DNA of 64,000 bases, from assembly GCA_036946415.1 (NCBI GenBank), contig JAQIJD010000001.1, positions 434,001 to 498,000 of the forward strand, written 5' to 3'. The number at the start of each line of letters is the position of its first letter. Positions within the stretch are counted from its first letter, which is position 1. This DNA comes from Sphingomonas_Q fennica_A. GTDB lineage: Bacteria > Pseudomonadota > Alphaproteobacteria > Sphingomonadales > Sphingomonadaceae. Positions 24,640 through 32,781 of this stretch are shown here, piece by piece. Below the pieces are notes generated by a model. It saw only the letters and a program-made list of their open reading frames with translations, was not told where the DNA came from and did no database searches. The translations under genes and the position numbers were made by a program.

Positions 24640-26247
24640 TCAGATATGGATTTCGGACGGGCGACGGCGGCGCAGCCACAGCGACACCATCATCCGCGTG
24701 AAGACGACCGCGGTGAACACCGAGGTTGCGATGCCGATCAGCAGCACCACCGCGAAGCCCTTCACCGGGCCGGAGCCCAGCACCAGCATGATCCCGCCGG
24801 CGATGGCGTGGGTGACGTTCGCCTCGAAGATCGTGCGGCTGGCTTCCTTATAGCCCAGTTCCACCGACTGCGGCACGCTGCGCCCGCGCCGCCGCTCCTC
24901 GCGCACGCGCTCGTTGATGAGGACGTTGGCGTCGACGGCGGTGCCGATCGTCAGCACGAAGCCGGCGATGCCGGGCAGCGTCAGCGTGGCGTTGAGGAGC
25001 GCCATCACGCCGAGGATGACGAAGATGTTGATGACGACCGCGAGGTCCGCATAGAAACCGAACCGGCCGTAGGTGACGAGCATGAACACGATCACCGCCA
25101 CCGCGGCGATGATCGAGGCGATCGCGCCCGCGCGGATCGAATCGGCGCCGAGCTGCGGGCCGACGGTGCGCTCCTCGATCACCTTCAGCGCCACCGGCAG
25201 CTTGCCCGATCGCAGCGCGATGGCGAGCTGGTTGGCGCTCTCCACCGTGAAGCTGCCTGAAATCTGCGCGGAGCCGCCCAGGATCGGCTCGTTGATGTTG
25301 GGCGCGGAGATCACGCTGTTGTCGAGGATGATGGCGAAGGGCTTGCCGACATTGTCCTGCGTCACGCGGGCGAAGCGGCGGCCGCCCTGCCCGTCGAACG
25401 TGATCGAGACGATCGGCTCGTTGCCCTGTTGGCCGAAGCCCTGCCGCGCGTCGATCAGCTGGTCGCCGGTGATGATCGCGCGGCGCTGGACGACGAGGAA
25501 GGGCTGACCGCTCGGATTGTTCGGATAGGGCAGCACCTGCGATCCGGCGGGCGCGCGGCCGCGCGCGGCTTCGGCCGGGTCGGCGGTCTGGTCGACCAGC
25601 TTGAATTCCAGCTTGGCGGTCTTGCCGAGCAGCGCCTTCAGCGCCTCCGGGTTCTGGAGGCCGGGCACTTGCACGACGATCCGGTCCGCGCCCTGGCGGA
25701 TGATCGTCGGCTCGCGCGTGCCCAGTTCGTCGATGCGCTTGCGGACGACCTCGGTCGCCACTTCCATCGCGCTGTTCACCGCCGCCTTGATGCCGCTTTC
25801 GGTGGGGGTCATCACGATCCGCGTCGAATCGACCACCGCCACGTTCCAGTCGCGCTGGCCGGAGATGCCGACGCCGTTGGTCAGCGTGCGGATGCGCTCC
25901 ACCGCGGTATCGAGCTGGCGCGAATCACGGACGAAGAAGGACAGGCGGCCGCCCGCGGTCGAGATGTCGCCGATGTCGACGCGCGGCTCGGCGCGGCGCA
26001 TCTCGGTGCGGATCTGCTCTTCCATCTGGCCGAGGCGCTGGCGGGCGACGTCCGCCGTATCGGCCTCCAGCAGCAGGTGGCTGCCGCCCGACAGATCGAG
26101 GCCGAGGTTGATCCGCGGCGCACCGCCAAGGCCCAGCCGGGCGGCGGTGGTTTCGGGGATCAGGCTGGGAATGGCGAGCAGCACGCCCGCCCCCAGCAGC
26201 AGCACGATCGACCAGATCTTCCAGCGCGGGAAATCGAGCAACGCCAT
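24640..26247 (-). CDS. secD: Protein translocase subunit SecD
   Basis: SecD is the larger RND-like partner of SecF. The 535-residue protein from the ATG at 26247 begins MALLDFPRWKIWSIV. It has the GLDLSGGSHLLLEADTADV P1 head, a large periplasmic domain, and membrane segments with the GFVLTIGTAVDANVLINER signature carrying the conserved Asp region. An earlier start at 26292 adds only an uncharged Pro/Thr/Arg stretch. It lies 19 bases downstream of yajC, the standard yajC-secD-secF order. Confidence 0.96.
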   Translation of the reverse strand: MALLDFPRWKIWSIVLLLGAGVLLAIPSLIPETTAARLGLGGAPRINLGLDLSGGSHLLLEADTADVARQRLGQMEEQIRTEMRRAEPRVDIGDISTAGGRLSFFVRDSRQLDTAVERIRTLTNGVGISGQRDWNVAVVDSTRIVMTPTESGIKAAVNSAMEVATEVVRKRIDELGTREPTIIRQGADRIVVQVPGLQNPEALKALLGKTAKLEFKLVDQTADPAEAARGRAPAGSQVLPYPNNPSGQPFLVVQRRAIITGDQLIDARQGFGQQGNEPIVSITFDGQGGRRFARVTQDNVGKPFAIILDNSVISAPNINEPILGGSAQISGSFTVESANQLAIALRSGKLPVALKVIEERTVGPQLGADSIRAGAIASIIAAVAVIVFMLVTYGRFGFYADLAVVINIFVILGVMALLNATLTLPGIAGFVLTIGTAVDANVLINERVREERRRGRSVPQSVELGYKEASRTIFEANVTHAIAGGIMLVLGSGPVKGFAVVLLIGIATSVFTAVVFTRMMVSLWLRRRRPSEIHI

Positions 26248-26266
26248 GAGGTTCGTCCGCCGCCGG

Positions 26267-26611
26267 TCAGTCGTTGGCGGGCTTGGCGGCACCGCCGAGC
26301 GGGCGCACGTCCGTCAAGGTCGACTTCACCGCGCGGACGCGCACGTTCTGCGCCAGTTCGATCTCGACCTCGCTTTCCTCGACGCGGACGACCTTGCCGA
26401 TCAGCCCGCCGCCGGTGACGACGGTATCGCCCTTCTTCACCGCCTCGATCAGCGTGCGATGCTCCTTCATGCGCTTCTGCTGGGGGCGGATGAGCAGGAA
26501 ATAGAAGATCACGAAGATCAGGACGAGCGGCAGGAACTGCACGAAGGCGGCGGCACCGGCACCCGCGGCGGAACCGCCGGCGGCCTGGGCAAAAGCGGGG
26601 GTGGCGAACAT
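26267..26611 (-). CDS. yajC: Preprotein translocase subunit YajC
   Basis: YajC is the small membrane subunit associated with SecDF. The 114-residue protein has a transmembrane helix at about residues 27-47 (FLPLVLIFVIFYFLLIRPQQ) followed by KRMKEHRTLIEAVKKGDTVV and GGLIGKVVRVEESEVEIEL, all typical. The Ala/Gly-rich N-terminal extension is somewhat longer than in enterobacteria. It is the first gene of the yajC-secD-secF-Mth938-bamD run. Confidence 0.93.
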   Translation of the reverse strand: MFATPAFAQAAGGSAAGAGAAAFVQFLPLVLIFVIFYFLLIRPQQKRMKEHRTLIEAVKKGDTVVTGGGLIGKVVRVEESEVEIELAQNVRVRAVKSTLTDVRPLGGAAKPAND

Positions 26612-26680
26612 CTGGGAGAGCTACTTCCGATCAAGGGGGCGGGGAGGGCCGTCGCCCGGTTGGCGCGCGCCTATCAGATA

Positions 26681-26717
26681 GGCCGGAGGGGGGCAATCCG
26701 CCCGCCCCCCGGCGGCC
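26681..26717 (-). terminator. Hairpin after the alcohol dehydrogenase gene
   Basis: GGCCGGAGGGGGG (26681-26693) can pair with CCCCCCGGCGGCC (26705-26717), a GC-rich stem just downstream of the minus-strand alcohol dehydrogenase stop at 26723 and before yajC. There is no T tract, so termination is inferred from position only. Confidence 0.4.
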
Positions 26718-26722
26718 ACGCG

Positions 26723-27856
26723 TCACGCCTCGCTGGTGGCGGCGCGATCCATGACGAGGATCGGCTTCACCACCTCGCCGCTCTCGCTGGCGTGGACGGC
26801 GGCGTCGATGTCGGCGAAGTCGAAATAGCGGACGAGGCGATCGTAGGGGAAGCGGCCCTCGGCATGGTGGCGAAGCAGCTCGATCAGGAAGCCGGCGACA
26901 TCGCTGTCGCCGCCCAATATGCCCATCACGGTGCGGCCGCCGCCCATGCACTGCGCCTCGTCGAAGGTCAGCTGGTCGCCCGGTTCGGACGCGCCGACGA
27001 TGCCCAGCTTGCCGCGCGGGGCGAGCAGGCCGAACAGATCCTGGATAACCTCCTTGCGGCCCGTCGTGTCGAACGCGGCATCGACGCCCGCGGGGCACAG
27101 CGTGCGGACCTGGCCGATCGCATCGGCGCGGGCGTTGAACGCGTGCGTCGCGCCCAGTTCCCTCGCCAGTTCCAGCCTTTTGTCGTTGATGTCGATGGCG
27201 ACGATCGGGTTCGCGCCGGCGATCTTCGCGGCCATGATCGCCGCCATGCCGACGGTGCCGGCGCCCGCCACCACGATCGGCAGGCCGGCGCGCGCCTTCA
27301 TGCTGCGGAGCACGGCGCCCGCCCCGGTCATCAGCCCGCAGCCGATCGGCCCCAGCCGCTCGATCGGCAGGTGGGCGAGGTCGTCGGGCACGCGCACCGT
27401 GTTGCGCTCATGCGCGATGGCGTGGGTGGCGAAGCTCGACTGGCCGAAGAAATTGGCGTTCATCGTCCCGCCGGCCGCGGTCATCGTCGGCGTGCCGTCG
27501 GCGCGGGTGCCGGACCAGTTCTCGGGGAAGAAATTGTAGCAATAGGTGGGGGCCTGCGCATCGCAATTGGGGCAATGGCCGCAGCTGTTGAAGCTCATCA
27601 CCACGCGGTCGCCGGGCTTCGCCACCGTCACCGCATCGCCCACCGCCTCGACGATGCCGGCGCCCTCATGGCCCAGCACCACCGGCAGCGGCACCGGGAT
27701 CTGCTGATCGCGCACCGCCAGATCGGTGTGGCAGATGCCGCAGGCGACGATGCGGACCAGCAGCTCGTCCGGCCTGAGCGTATCCAGCGCCACCGGCTCG
27801 ATCGCGAAGGGCGTATCGGGGCCGCGGCAGATGGCGGCGTGGGCAGCGTGGGTCAT
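26723..27856 (-). CDS. Zinc-dependent aryl/benzyl-type alcohol dehydrogenase
   Basis: The 377-residue medium-chain dehydrogenase should oxidise a primary or aryl alcohol with NAD. Catalytic zinc ligands are visible at Cys39 (CGICHTD) and the GHEGAG motif (His63, Glu64). The four structural-zinc cysteines are Cys92, 95, 98 and 106 (CGHCPNC and YC). The Rossmann loop is GAGTVGMAAIMAAK near residue 197. The layout resembles XylB-type benzyl alcohol dehydrogenases. The aromatic gene cluster 2-12 kb away fits a role with lignin-derived alcohols, but the substrate is inferred. An AAGGACGAGG ribosome binding site supports the start. Confidence 0.82.
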   Translation of the reverse strand: MTHAAHAAICRGPDTPFAIEPVALDTLRPDELLVRIVACGICHTDLAVRDQQIPVPLPVVLGHEGAGIVEAVGDAVTVAKPGDRVVMSFNSCGHCPNCDAQAPTYCYNFFPENWSGTRADGTPTMTAAGGTMNANFFGQSSFATHAIAHERNTVRVPDDLAHLPIERLGPIGCGLMTGAGAVLRSMKARAGLPIVVAGAGTVGMAAIMAAKIAGANPIVAIDINDKRLELARELGATHAFNARADAIGQVRTLCPAGVDAAFDTTGRKEVIQDLFGLLAPRGKLGIVGASEPGDQLTFDEAQCMGGGRTVMGILGGDSDVAGFLIELLRHHAEGRFPYDRLVRYFDFADIDAAVHASESGEVVKPILVMDRAATSEA

Positions 27857-27965
27857 ATCCTCGTCCTTCGCATTGGAATTGCGGGGCTATAGGGGACGCG
27901 CGGCGCCCCTGCCAACGACATGCTTGCATCGGCCCGCGATCCGCCCTAGAGGCCGCCGCCTTGGT

Positions 27966-28042
27966 CGGGGCGTAGCGCAGCCTGGTAGCGCATCAGACTG
28001 GGGGTCTGGGGGTCGCAGGTTCGAATCCTGTCGCCCCGACCA
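27966..28042 (+). tRNA. tRNA-Pro(GGG)
   Basis: A 77-base cloverleaf with acceptor stem CGGGGCG/CGCCCCG, D-arm GCGC...GCGC, anticodon loop CTGGGGG (anticodon GGG) and T-arm GCAGG TTCGAAT CCTGT, with the CCA end encoded. It reads CCC and CCU proline codons, which are frequent in this genome. It stands alone between divergent protein genes with no duplicated 3' end nearby. Confidence 0.97.
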
Positions 28043-28109
28043 GCACCTTCCCCCAAAAGCGGACATGCGATCCCGGGCGGCAGGTGACGCCGCTTGGGGA
28101 GGAATGCGC

Positions 28110-29426
28110 ATGGGGACGACGGGCAAGGATCGGGGATCGATGCAGCGCCGGGTGCTGCTAGCGAGCCTCGTCGGCACCACCGTCGAATTCTACGATTTCT
28201 ACATCTACGCGACGGCGGCGAGCCTCGTCTTCGGGCCGTTGTTCTTCCCCGCTTCCTCGGCCTCCGCGCAATTGCTGTCGGCCTTCGCCTCGATCGGCCT
28301 CGCCTTCGTCGCGCGGCCGGTCGGCGCCGCCTTCTTCGGCCATTTCGGGGACCGGATCGGCCGCAAGTCCACCCTCGTCGCCTCGCTTCTCCTGATGGGC
28401 GCCTCCACCTTCCTCATCGCCTTCCTGCCTACCTATGCGACGGCGGGCTGGGTGGCGCCGCTGCTGCTGTGCATCCTCCGCTTCGGCCAGGGCTTCGGCC
28501 TCGGCGGGGAATGGGGCGGGGCCGCGCTGCTGGCGGTGGAGAATGCGCCGCCGGGCTGCGAGGGGCGCTACGGATCGGTGCCGCAGATGGGCGCGCCTCT
28601 GGGCTTCATCGCCGCCAACGGCCTGTTCCTGATCCTCGGCGTGCTGCTGACGCCCGACCAGTTCCGCGATTGGGGCTGGCGGCTGCCGTTCCTCGTCAGC
28701 GCCGCGCTGGTCGGCCTCGGCCTCTGGGTGCGGCTGAAGCTGACCGAGACGCCCGCCTTCGCCGCCTGCCTGGAGGAAGGGCCGCCGCCGGCGGTGCCGC
28801 TCGGCACCCTGCTGCGCGATCATCTGCCGGCCACGATCGCCGGCACCTTCGGGGCGGTGGCGTGCTTCGCCATCTACTACATCTCCACCGCCTTCGCGCT
28901 CGGCTACAGCGTCACGACCCTTGGCTTCGACCGCGAATCGATGCTGGCGGTGCAATTGCTCGCCATCCTGTTCATGGCCGCGGCGATCGCGCTGTCGGGC
29001 TGGGCGTCGGACCGGTCCTCACCGCGCGCGGTGCTGATCGGCGGCTGCGTGGCGAGCGTGCCGGTGGCGCTGCTGCTCGCGCCGCTGATGGAGAGCGGGT
29101 CGCTGATCGGCGTGTTCGCCTTCCTGTCGCTCGGCCTCGCCTGCATGGGCTTCGTCTACGGGCCGCTCGGCGCCTTCCTGCCGGGTCTTTTCCCAGCCCG
29201 GGTGCGCTACACGGGCGCGTCGCTCACCTTCAATATCGGCGGCATCCTCGGCGGCGCGCTGACCCCGGTGATCGCGCAGGCGATGGCGGGGGGCGGGCAG
29301 GGCCTCGCCCCGGTCGGCCTCTATCTGGCCGGTGCCGGCGTCGTCAGCCTGATCGCGCTGCTGCTGGTCCGCCCCGTGCGCGATCATGGCGCCGGCGCGA
29401 TGCGCGGCGAGGCGCTGGTCCCGTAA
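28110..29426 (+). CDS. MHS-type MFS transporter (metabolite:proton symporter)
   Basis: The 438-residue protein has 12 predicted membrane segments and the metabolite-proton symporter signatures. These are TTVEFYDFYIYATAASLVFG in helix 1, the GHFGDRIGRKSTL cytoplasmic loop between helices 2 and 3, and GLGGEWGGAALL in helix 5. The family carries organic acids such as ketoglutarate, shikimate, proline or aromatic acids; the substrate cannot be read here. The ATG at 28110 has the better spacing from GGGGAGGA than the ATG at 28104. It lies 67 bases downstream of tRNA-Pro and converges with the GST gene. Confidence 0.85.
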   Translation: MGTTGKDRGSMQRRVLLASLVGTTVEFYDFYIYATAASLVFGPLFFPASSASAQLLSAFASIGLAFVARPVGAAFFGHFGDRIGRKSTLVASLLLMGASTFLIAFLPTYATAGWVAPLLLCILRFGQGFGLGGEWGGAALLAVENAPPGCEGRYGSVPQMGAPLGFIAANGLFLILGVLLTPDQFRDWGWRLPFLVSAALVGLGLWVRLKLTETPAFAACLEEGPPPAVPLGTLLRDHLPATIAGTFGAVACFAIYYISTAFALGYSVTTLGFDRESMLAVQLLAILFMAAAIALSGWASDRSSPRAVLIGGCVASVPVALLLAPLMESGSLIGVFAFLSLGLACMGFVYGPLGAFLPGLFPARVRYTGASLTFNIGGILGGALTPVIAQAMAGGGQGLAPVGLYLAGAGVVSLIALLLVRPVRDHGAGAMRGEALVP

Positions 29427-29437
29427 GGCCGCCCAGC

Positions 29438-30109
29438 TTACGCCAGCATCGCCCGCCCACTGGCCACGACCTGATCCTGCTGGGCGATCGGATCGCGCGC
29501 ATGGGGCACCTGCATGCCCGCGATCACCGCCGGCCGTCCGCCCACCGCCGCATACCAGCGGCCCAGATGCTGATAGTCGTCCAGCGGCACGCCCGCCCAT
29601 CGGTGGTTGTGGATCCACGGCCACAGCGCGATGTCGGCGATCGAATAATCCGCGCCGGCCACATGCTCCACCGCCGCCAGCCGCCCGTCGAGCACGGCGA
29701 ACAGACGGCGCACCTCGCGGTCGTAGCGATCGATGGCGAGGGGGATCGCCTCGGGCATGTAGCGGCGGAAGACGTTCAGCTGCCCCATCATCGGCCCCAC
29801 GCCCGACATCTGGAACATCAGCCACTGCATCACCGCCGTCTCGCCCGCCAGGTCGGTCGGCAGGAACCGCTTTGCCTTGCGCGCTAGATAGATCAGGATC
29901 GCCCCGCTCTCGAACACGGGCAGGTTGCCGGCCGCGTGATCGACGATTGCGGGGATGCGCCCGTTGGGGTTGATCGCGAGGAACGCCGGGGCTTTCTGCT
30001 GCTGTTCCGCCAGCACGACTGGCTCCACCCGATAGGGCAGGCCGGTCTCCTCCAGCATGATCGAGACCTTGTAGCCGTTGGGCGTGGCGGCGGTGTGCAA
30101 GGAGATCAT
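29438..30109 (-). CDS. Nu-class (YfcG-like) glutathione S-transferase
   Basis: The 223-residue protein has a thioredoxin-fold N-terminal domain with the Nu-class ATPNGYKVSIMLEE start, the INPNGRIPAIVD cis-Pro segment and FESGAILIYLA (Glu-Ser glutathione binding). The helical C-terminal domain contains GVGPMMGQ and YSIADIALWPW. Nu-class enzymes act on disulfides and, in Novosphingobium, one serves as a glutathione lyase in lignin beta-aryl ether cleavage. It does not resemble LigE or LigF. The start overlaps the LigD-like gene stop as ATGA, so the two are co-translated, which supports a shared pathway. The substrate is inferred. Confidence 0.85.
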   Translation of the reverse strand: MISLHTAATPNGYKVSIMLEETGLPYRVEPVVLAEQQQKAPAFLAINPNGRIPAIVDHAAGNLPVFESGAILIYLARKAKRFLPTDLAGETAVMQWLMFQMSGVGPMMGQLNVFRRYMPEAIPLAIDRYDREVRRLFAVLDGRLAAVEHVAGADYSIADIALWPWIHNHRWAGVPLDDYQHLGRWYAAVGGRPAVIAGMQVPHARDPIAQQDQVVASGRAMLA

Positions 30110-31023
30110 GCGGGCGTTTCCCGCCCCTGGCTGAACATCTTCGTGCGGCTGGCCGCCCAATTGGCCAGCGCCTCCTGCCGGCTGCGCGCGCCTTCCGCAT
30201 CGCTCTCCATCGGCGGGATCGCGGCGACGATCGCGTCGAAGCCCTTCCGCACGCCTTCGGCCACCTCCGGATAGGGTATCACGTAGAGGCGGTTCTCCTC
30301 GACCGCTTGCTTAGCGTGGCGGGCGAGGTCCAGCGGGTCCATGCCGTGGATGTGGATCGAATGGAGCGAGGCGACCGTCTCCTCGTTGACCAGATAGCCC
30401 GTCTCGCCATGGTGCGCGGGGCGGACGGCGGTGGCCTCGGCGATGTTCGACTTGATGTTGGCCGGGCACACCACCGTCACGCCGATGCCGTGCTTGGCCA
30501 GCGACTGGTGATAGCTCTCCATCAGGTTGATGACCGCCGCCTTGGCCGCGCAATAAGGGGCGGCCGCGGCACTGCCGTGGAAGCCGCCGACCGACGAGAC
30601 GGTGACGATATGCGCCTCGCCGCCGGCGGCGATCATCCGCGGCACGAAGATCACCATGCCGTTGACGACGCCGCCGAAATTGACGCCAACCAGCCAGTCG
30701 AAATCGCCGAAGGTGGACAGTTCGACGGGGCCGAAGCTGTTGACGCCCGCGGTGTTGAACAGCAGGTGCGGCGGCCGGCCGAAGCGCGCCTCGACGGCAT
30801 CGGCGGCGGCGGCGTAGGCGGCGCGATCGGTGATGTCGAGCCGGATGCCTTCCGCCTCGATCCCCTCGGCGCGCAGCGCGTCCAGCGCGCGGTCGATCGC
30901 CTCCTGGCGGATGTCGGCGATCATGATCCGGCAGCCGGCGCGGCCGAACAGCTGCGCCTGCCCGAACCCCGCGCCCGATGCGCCGCCGGTGATGAAGGCG
31001 ATCTTGCCCGTGAAGTCCTTCAC
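30106..31023 (-). CDS. LigD-like short-chain dehydrogenase (C-alpha-dehydrogenase family)
   Basis: The 305-residue SDR has the cofactor loop TGGASGAGFG (12-21), NTAG-type motif (90-93), and catalytic Ser143/144, Tyr157 and Lys161 (PYCAAK). Length, the MKDF start, LFNTAGVNSFGPVE and the C-terminal VIPYPEVAEGVRKGFDAI segment closely match the sphingomonad LigD family. LigD oxidises the C-alpha alcohol of lignin beta-aryl ethers to the ketone with NAD. Ordinary SDRs are 50 residues shorter. The match is from memory of the family, so the exact substrate remains inferred. It is coupled to the Nu-class GST and preceded by a LigW-like gene. Confidence 0.85.
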   Translation of the reverse strand: MKDFTGKIAFITGGASGAGFGQAQLFGRAGCRIMIADIRQEAIDRALDALRAEGIEAEGIRLDITDRAAYAAAADAVEARFGRPPHLLFNTAGVNSFGPVELSTFGDFDWLVGVNFGGVVNGMVIFVPRMIAAGGEAHIVTVSSVGGFHGSAAAAPYCAAKAAVINLMESYHQSLAKHGIGVTVVCPANIKSNIAEATAVRPAHHGETGYLVNEETVASLHSIHIHGMDPLDLARHAKQAVEENRLYVIPYPEVAEGVRKGFDAIVAAIPPMESDAEGARSRQEALANWAASRTKMFSQGRETPA

Positions 31024-31036
31024 TTGTCTCTCTCCC

Positions 31037-32110
31037 TTATCGGCCGATGCGGAACACCGTTTCGGCGTTGGTCTGCATCAGCAGCTTCTTATGCTCGGGG
31101 GACAGGTCCATATGGTCGTAGGCGGCGACCTCGTCGGCCGAGACCTGATAGGGATAGTCCATCGCGTAGAGCACGCGCTCCGGCCCCAGCACGTCCATCG
31201 AGAACTTTACCGCCGGCTCCCACGCCACGCCGCTGGTGGTGATCCAGATGTTGTTGCGGAAATAGTGGCTCACCTTGTGCTTCAGCTTCACCGCAGGCTG
31301 GCCGCCGCGCAGGCCGGGCTTGCCGTCCGCATTGTCCTGCATCCAGTCGAACCGGTAGAGGAGAAGCGGCAGCGCCTCGCCCATATGGCCGATGACGAGG
31401 CGGAGCTTGGGGTAGCGATCGAACGCGCCCGAGAAGATCAGCCCCATCGTGTGCATCCACACCTCGTGGGTGAAGCCGGCCAGCGCGCCGCCGAAGGAGC
31501 GATATTGATAGGGGGCGTTCCACGCCGTCGGCGGCATCGTCGGATGGATGTAGAGCGCGGCGTCGTTCGCCTCCAGCGCCGCCAGGATCGGATCGAACTG
31601 CGGCTCGTCCAGATAACGGCCCTGCGTGTGGCTGTTGAGGACCGCGCCGGCCATCTTCAGTTGCCCCATCCCGCGCTCGATCTCCTTCACCGCGCCGTCC
31701 ACGTTCTGCGGCGCGAAGGCGAGGCAGGCGGAGAAGCGGTCAGGATATTTGGCGCAGGCCTCCGCGGCGAGGTCGTTGGCCTTGATCGCCATTTCGGTGC
31801 CCGTCCGCCAGTCCAGCACCTGCACGCCGGGTGCGGTGAGGAGCAGCAACTGGCGATCGATGCCCAGTTCGTCCATCCGCGCGATGCGGCCCGCGCCGAT
31901 ATCCTGCAAGCCGGCCTGGATGTCCTTCATGCCCGCGAACATGCCCGCCATCCGCAGCGACGTGTCGTCCGGCGCGCAGGCGCTGTGTAGGTAGGCGAGC
32001 TGCGCCTCGACCAGTTCGGGGAAGGTCCACGCCTCCTCGGTGGCGATGCGCTGGTAGGGGGCGTTGCGATCGATCGCGCGGCCGGGCGGATTGATGAATT
32101 CGACGGGCAT
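31037..32110 (-). CDS. LigW-like amidohydrolase-superfamily decarboxylase, copy 1
   Basis: The 357-residue protein belongs to the ACMSD / 5-carboxyvanillate decarboxylase branch of the amidohydrolases. The IATEEAW start supplies the metal-binding Glu (25 or 26), YIHPT gives His189, GHMGEALP His242, and MDYPYQ the metal Asp318. The usual HxH is absent, as in LigW. Expected chemistry is metal-dependent non-oxidative decarboxylation of an aromatic acid. It follows the MarR gene by 16 bases and precedes the LigD-like gene by 13 bases, in one minus-strand operon. A paralogue is at 38577. Hydrolase activity is an alternative. Confidence 0.82.
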   Translation of the reverse strand: MPVEFINPPGRAIDRNAPYQRIATEEAWTFPELVEAQLAYLHSACAPDDTSLRMAGMFAGMKDIQAGLQDIGAGRIARMDELGIDRQLLLLTAPGVQVLDWRTGTEMAIKANDLAAEACAKYPDRFSACLAFAPQNVDGAVKEIERGMGQLKMAGAVLNSHTQGRYLDEPQFDPILAALEANDAALYIHPTMPPTAWNAPYQYRSFGGALAGFTHEVWMHTMGLIFSGAFDRYPKLRLVIGHMGEALPLLLYRFDWMQDNADGKPGLRGGQPAVKLKHKVSHYFRNNIWITTSGVAWEPAVKFSMDVLGPERVLYAMDYPYQVSADEVAAYDHMDLSPEHKKLLMQTNAETVFRIGR

Positions 32111-32126
32111 GTCGCTCTCCTGAAGG

Positions 32127-32678
32127 TCAGCCGCGGTAGAGGCCGCGGCGTTGCAGATTGTCGCGAAGTTGGGTGAGGACGCGGAACATCGTCGCCATGT
32201 CATCGGGGGCGATCCCCTCGACGAAGCGGTCGCGCTCGGCGGTGGAGACGTCGCGCATCCGGGCGACGGCGGCGCGGCCCTTGTCGGTCAGGCTGATCCG
32301 GCGCGACCGGCGGTCGCGCGGATCGACGGTGCGCGAGACGAAGCCGTCCGCCTCCAGCCGCTCCATCGGCCCGACCAGCGAGGGGCCTTCCAGCCCCAGC
32401 CGGTCCGCCACCGCCATCAGCGTCGATTCGCCGCCCTTCAGCGTTAGCGCGAACAGGATTTCCCACCGCGCCTGGCTATGGCCCGCCTCGTGCAGCGCAT
32501 GGTCCAGCGCCTTGCGGTAGCGGCGGGCGACCAGCAGCAGCCGGCGCGTCATGCCGATCGCCAGTTCCTCGACGGTGTTGGCCGGGAAATACGCGTTCAG
32601 CGCCGCGCGCTCCGCCGCACTGTCGTCGGCCGGGCTGGGCGCGCCGGCGGCGGGCGGTTGCGGTCGGCGCGCGGCCAT
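32127..32678 (-). CDS. MarR-family transcriptional regulator
   Basis: The 183-residue protein has a disordered N-terminus and a MarR winged helix (about residues 55-165). The recognition helix is in SLVGPMERLEADG and the DPRDRRSRRISLTDKG wing is the family hallmark. MarR proteins usually repress and are released by aromatic acids; autoregulation and control of the downstream catabolic genes is the likely role. The ATG at 32678 has a GGGGAAG site nine bases upstream; a GTG at 32696 is less likely. It is divergent from the class II aldolase gene across 103 bases. Confidence 0.9.
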   Translation of the reverse strand: MAARRPQPPAAGAPSPADDSAAERAALNAYFPANTVEELAIGMTRRLLLVARRYRKALDHALHEAGHSQARWEILFALTLKGGESTLMAVADRLGLEGPSLVGPMERLEADGFVSRTVDPRDRRSRRISLTDKGRAAVARMRDVSTAERDRFVEGIAPDDMATMFRVLTQLRDNLQRRGLYRG

Positions 32679-32781
32679 AGTGTTGCTTCCCCTCACGTAT
32701 CGTTAGGTCTCTAGCTACTTTGTTGACTGTGTCCTGTAAATGGGTCATTGCGATTTCAAGGAACACTGAGGGGATGCCGCG
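32679..32781. promoter_or_regulatory. Divergent control region between the marR and aldolase operons
   Basis: This 103-base gap is clearly AT-richer than the surrounding genes, especially 32701-32760, and must hold both divergent promoters and probably the MarR operator. A TTGACT sits at 32723-32728 but no good -10 hexamer lies 17-18 bases on. GGGG-containing ribosome binding sites lie at both ends. No clear palindrome was found, so the operator is not placed. Confidence 0.45.

Noticed and set aside
27966..28042. Integration site at tRNA-Pro
   Set aside because: No duplicated tRNA 3' end, integrase or phage gene was seen; neighbours are chromosomal-type genes with matching base composition.
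29438..30109. LigE or LigF beta-etherase
   Set aside because: The N-terminal TPNGYK and FESGAILIYLA pattern is that of the Nu/YfcG class, and the LigE and LigF N-terminal signatures are not present.
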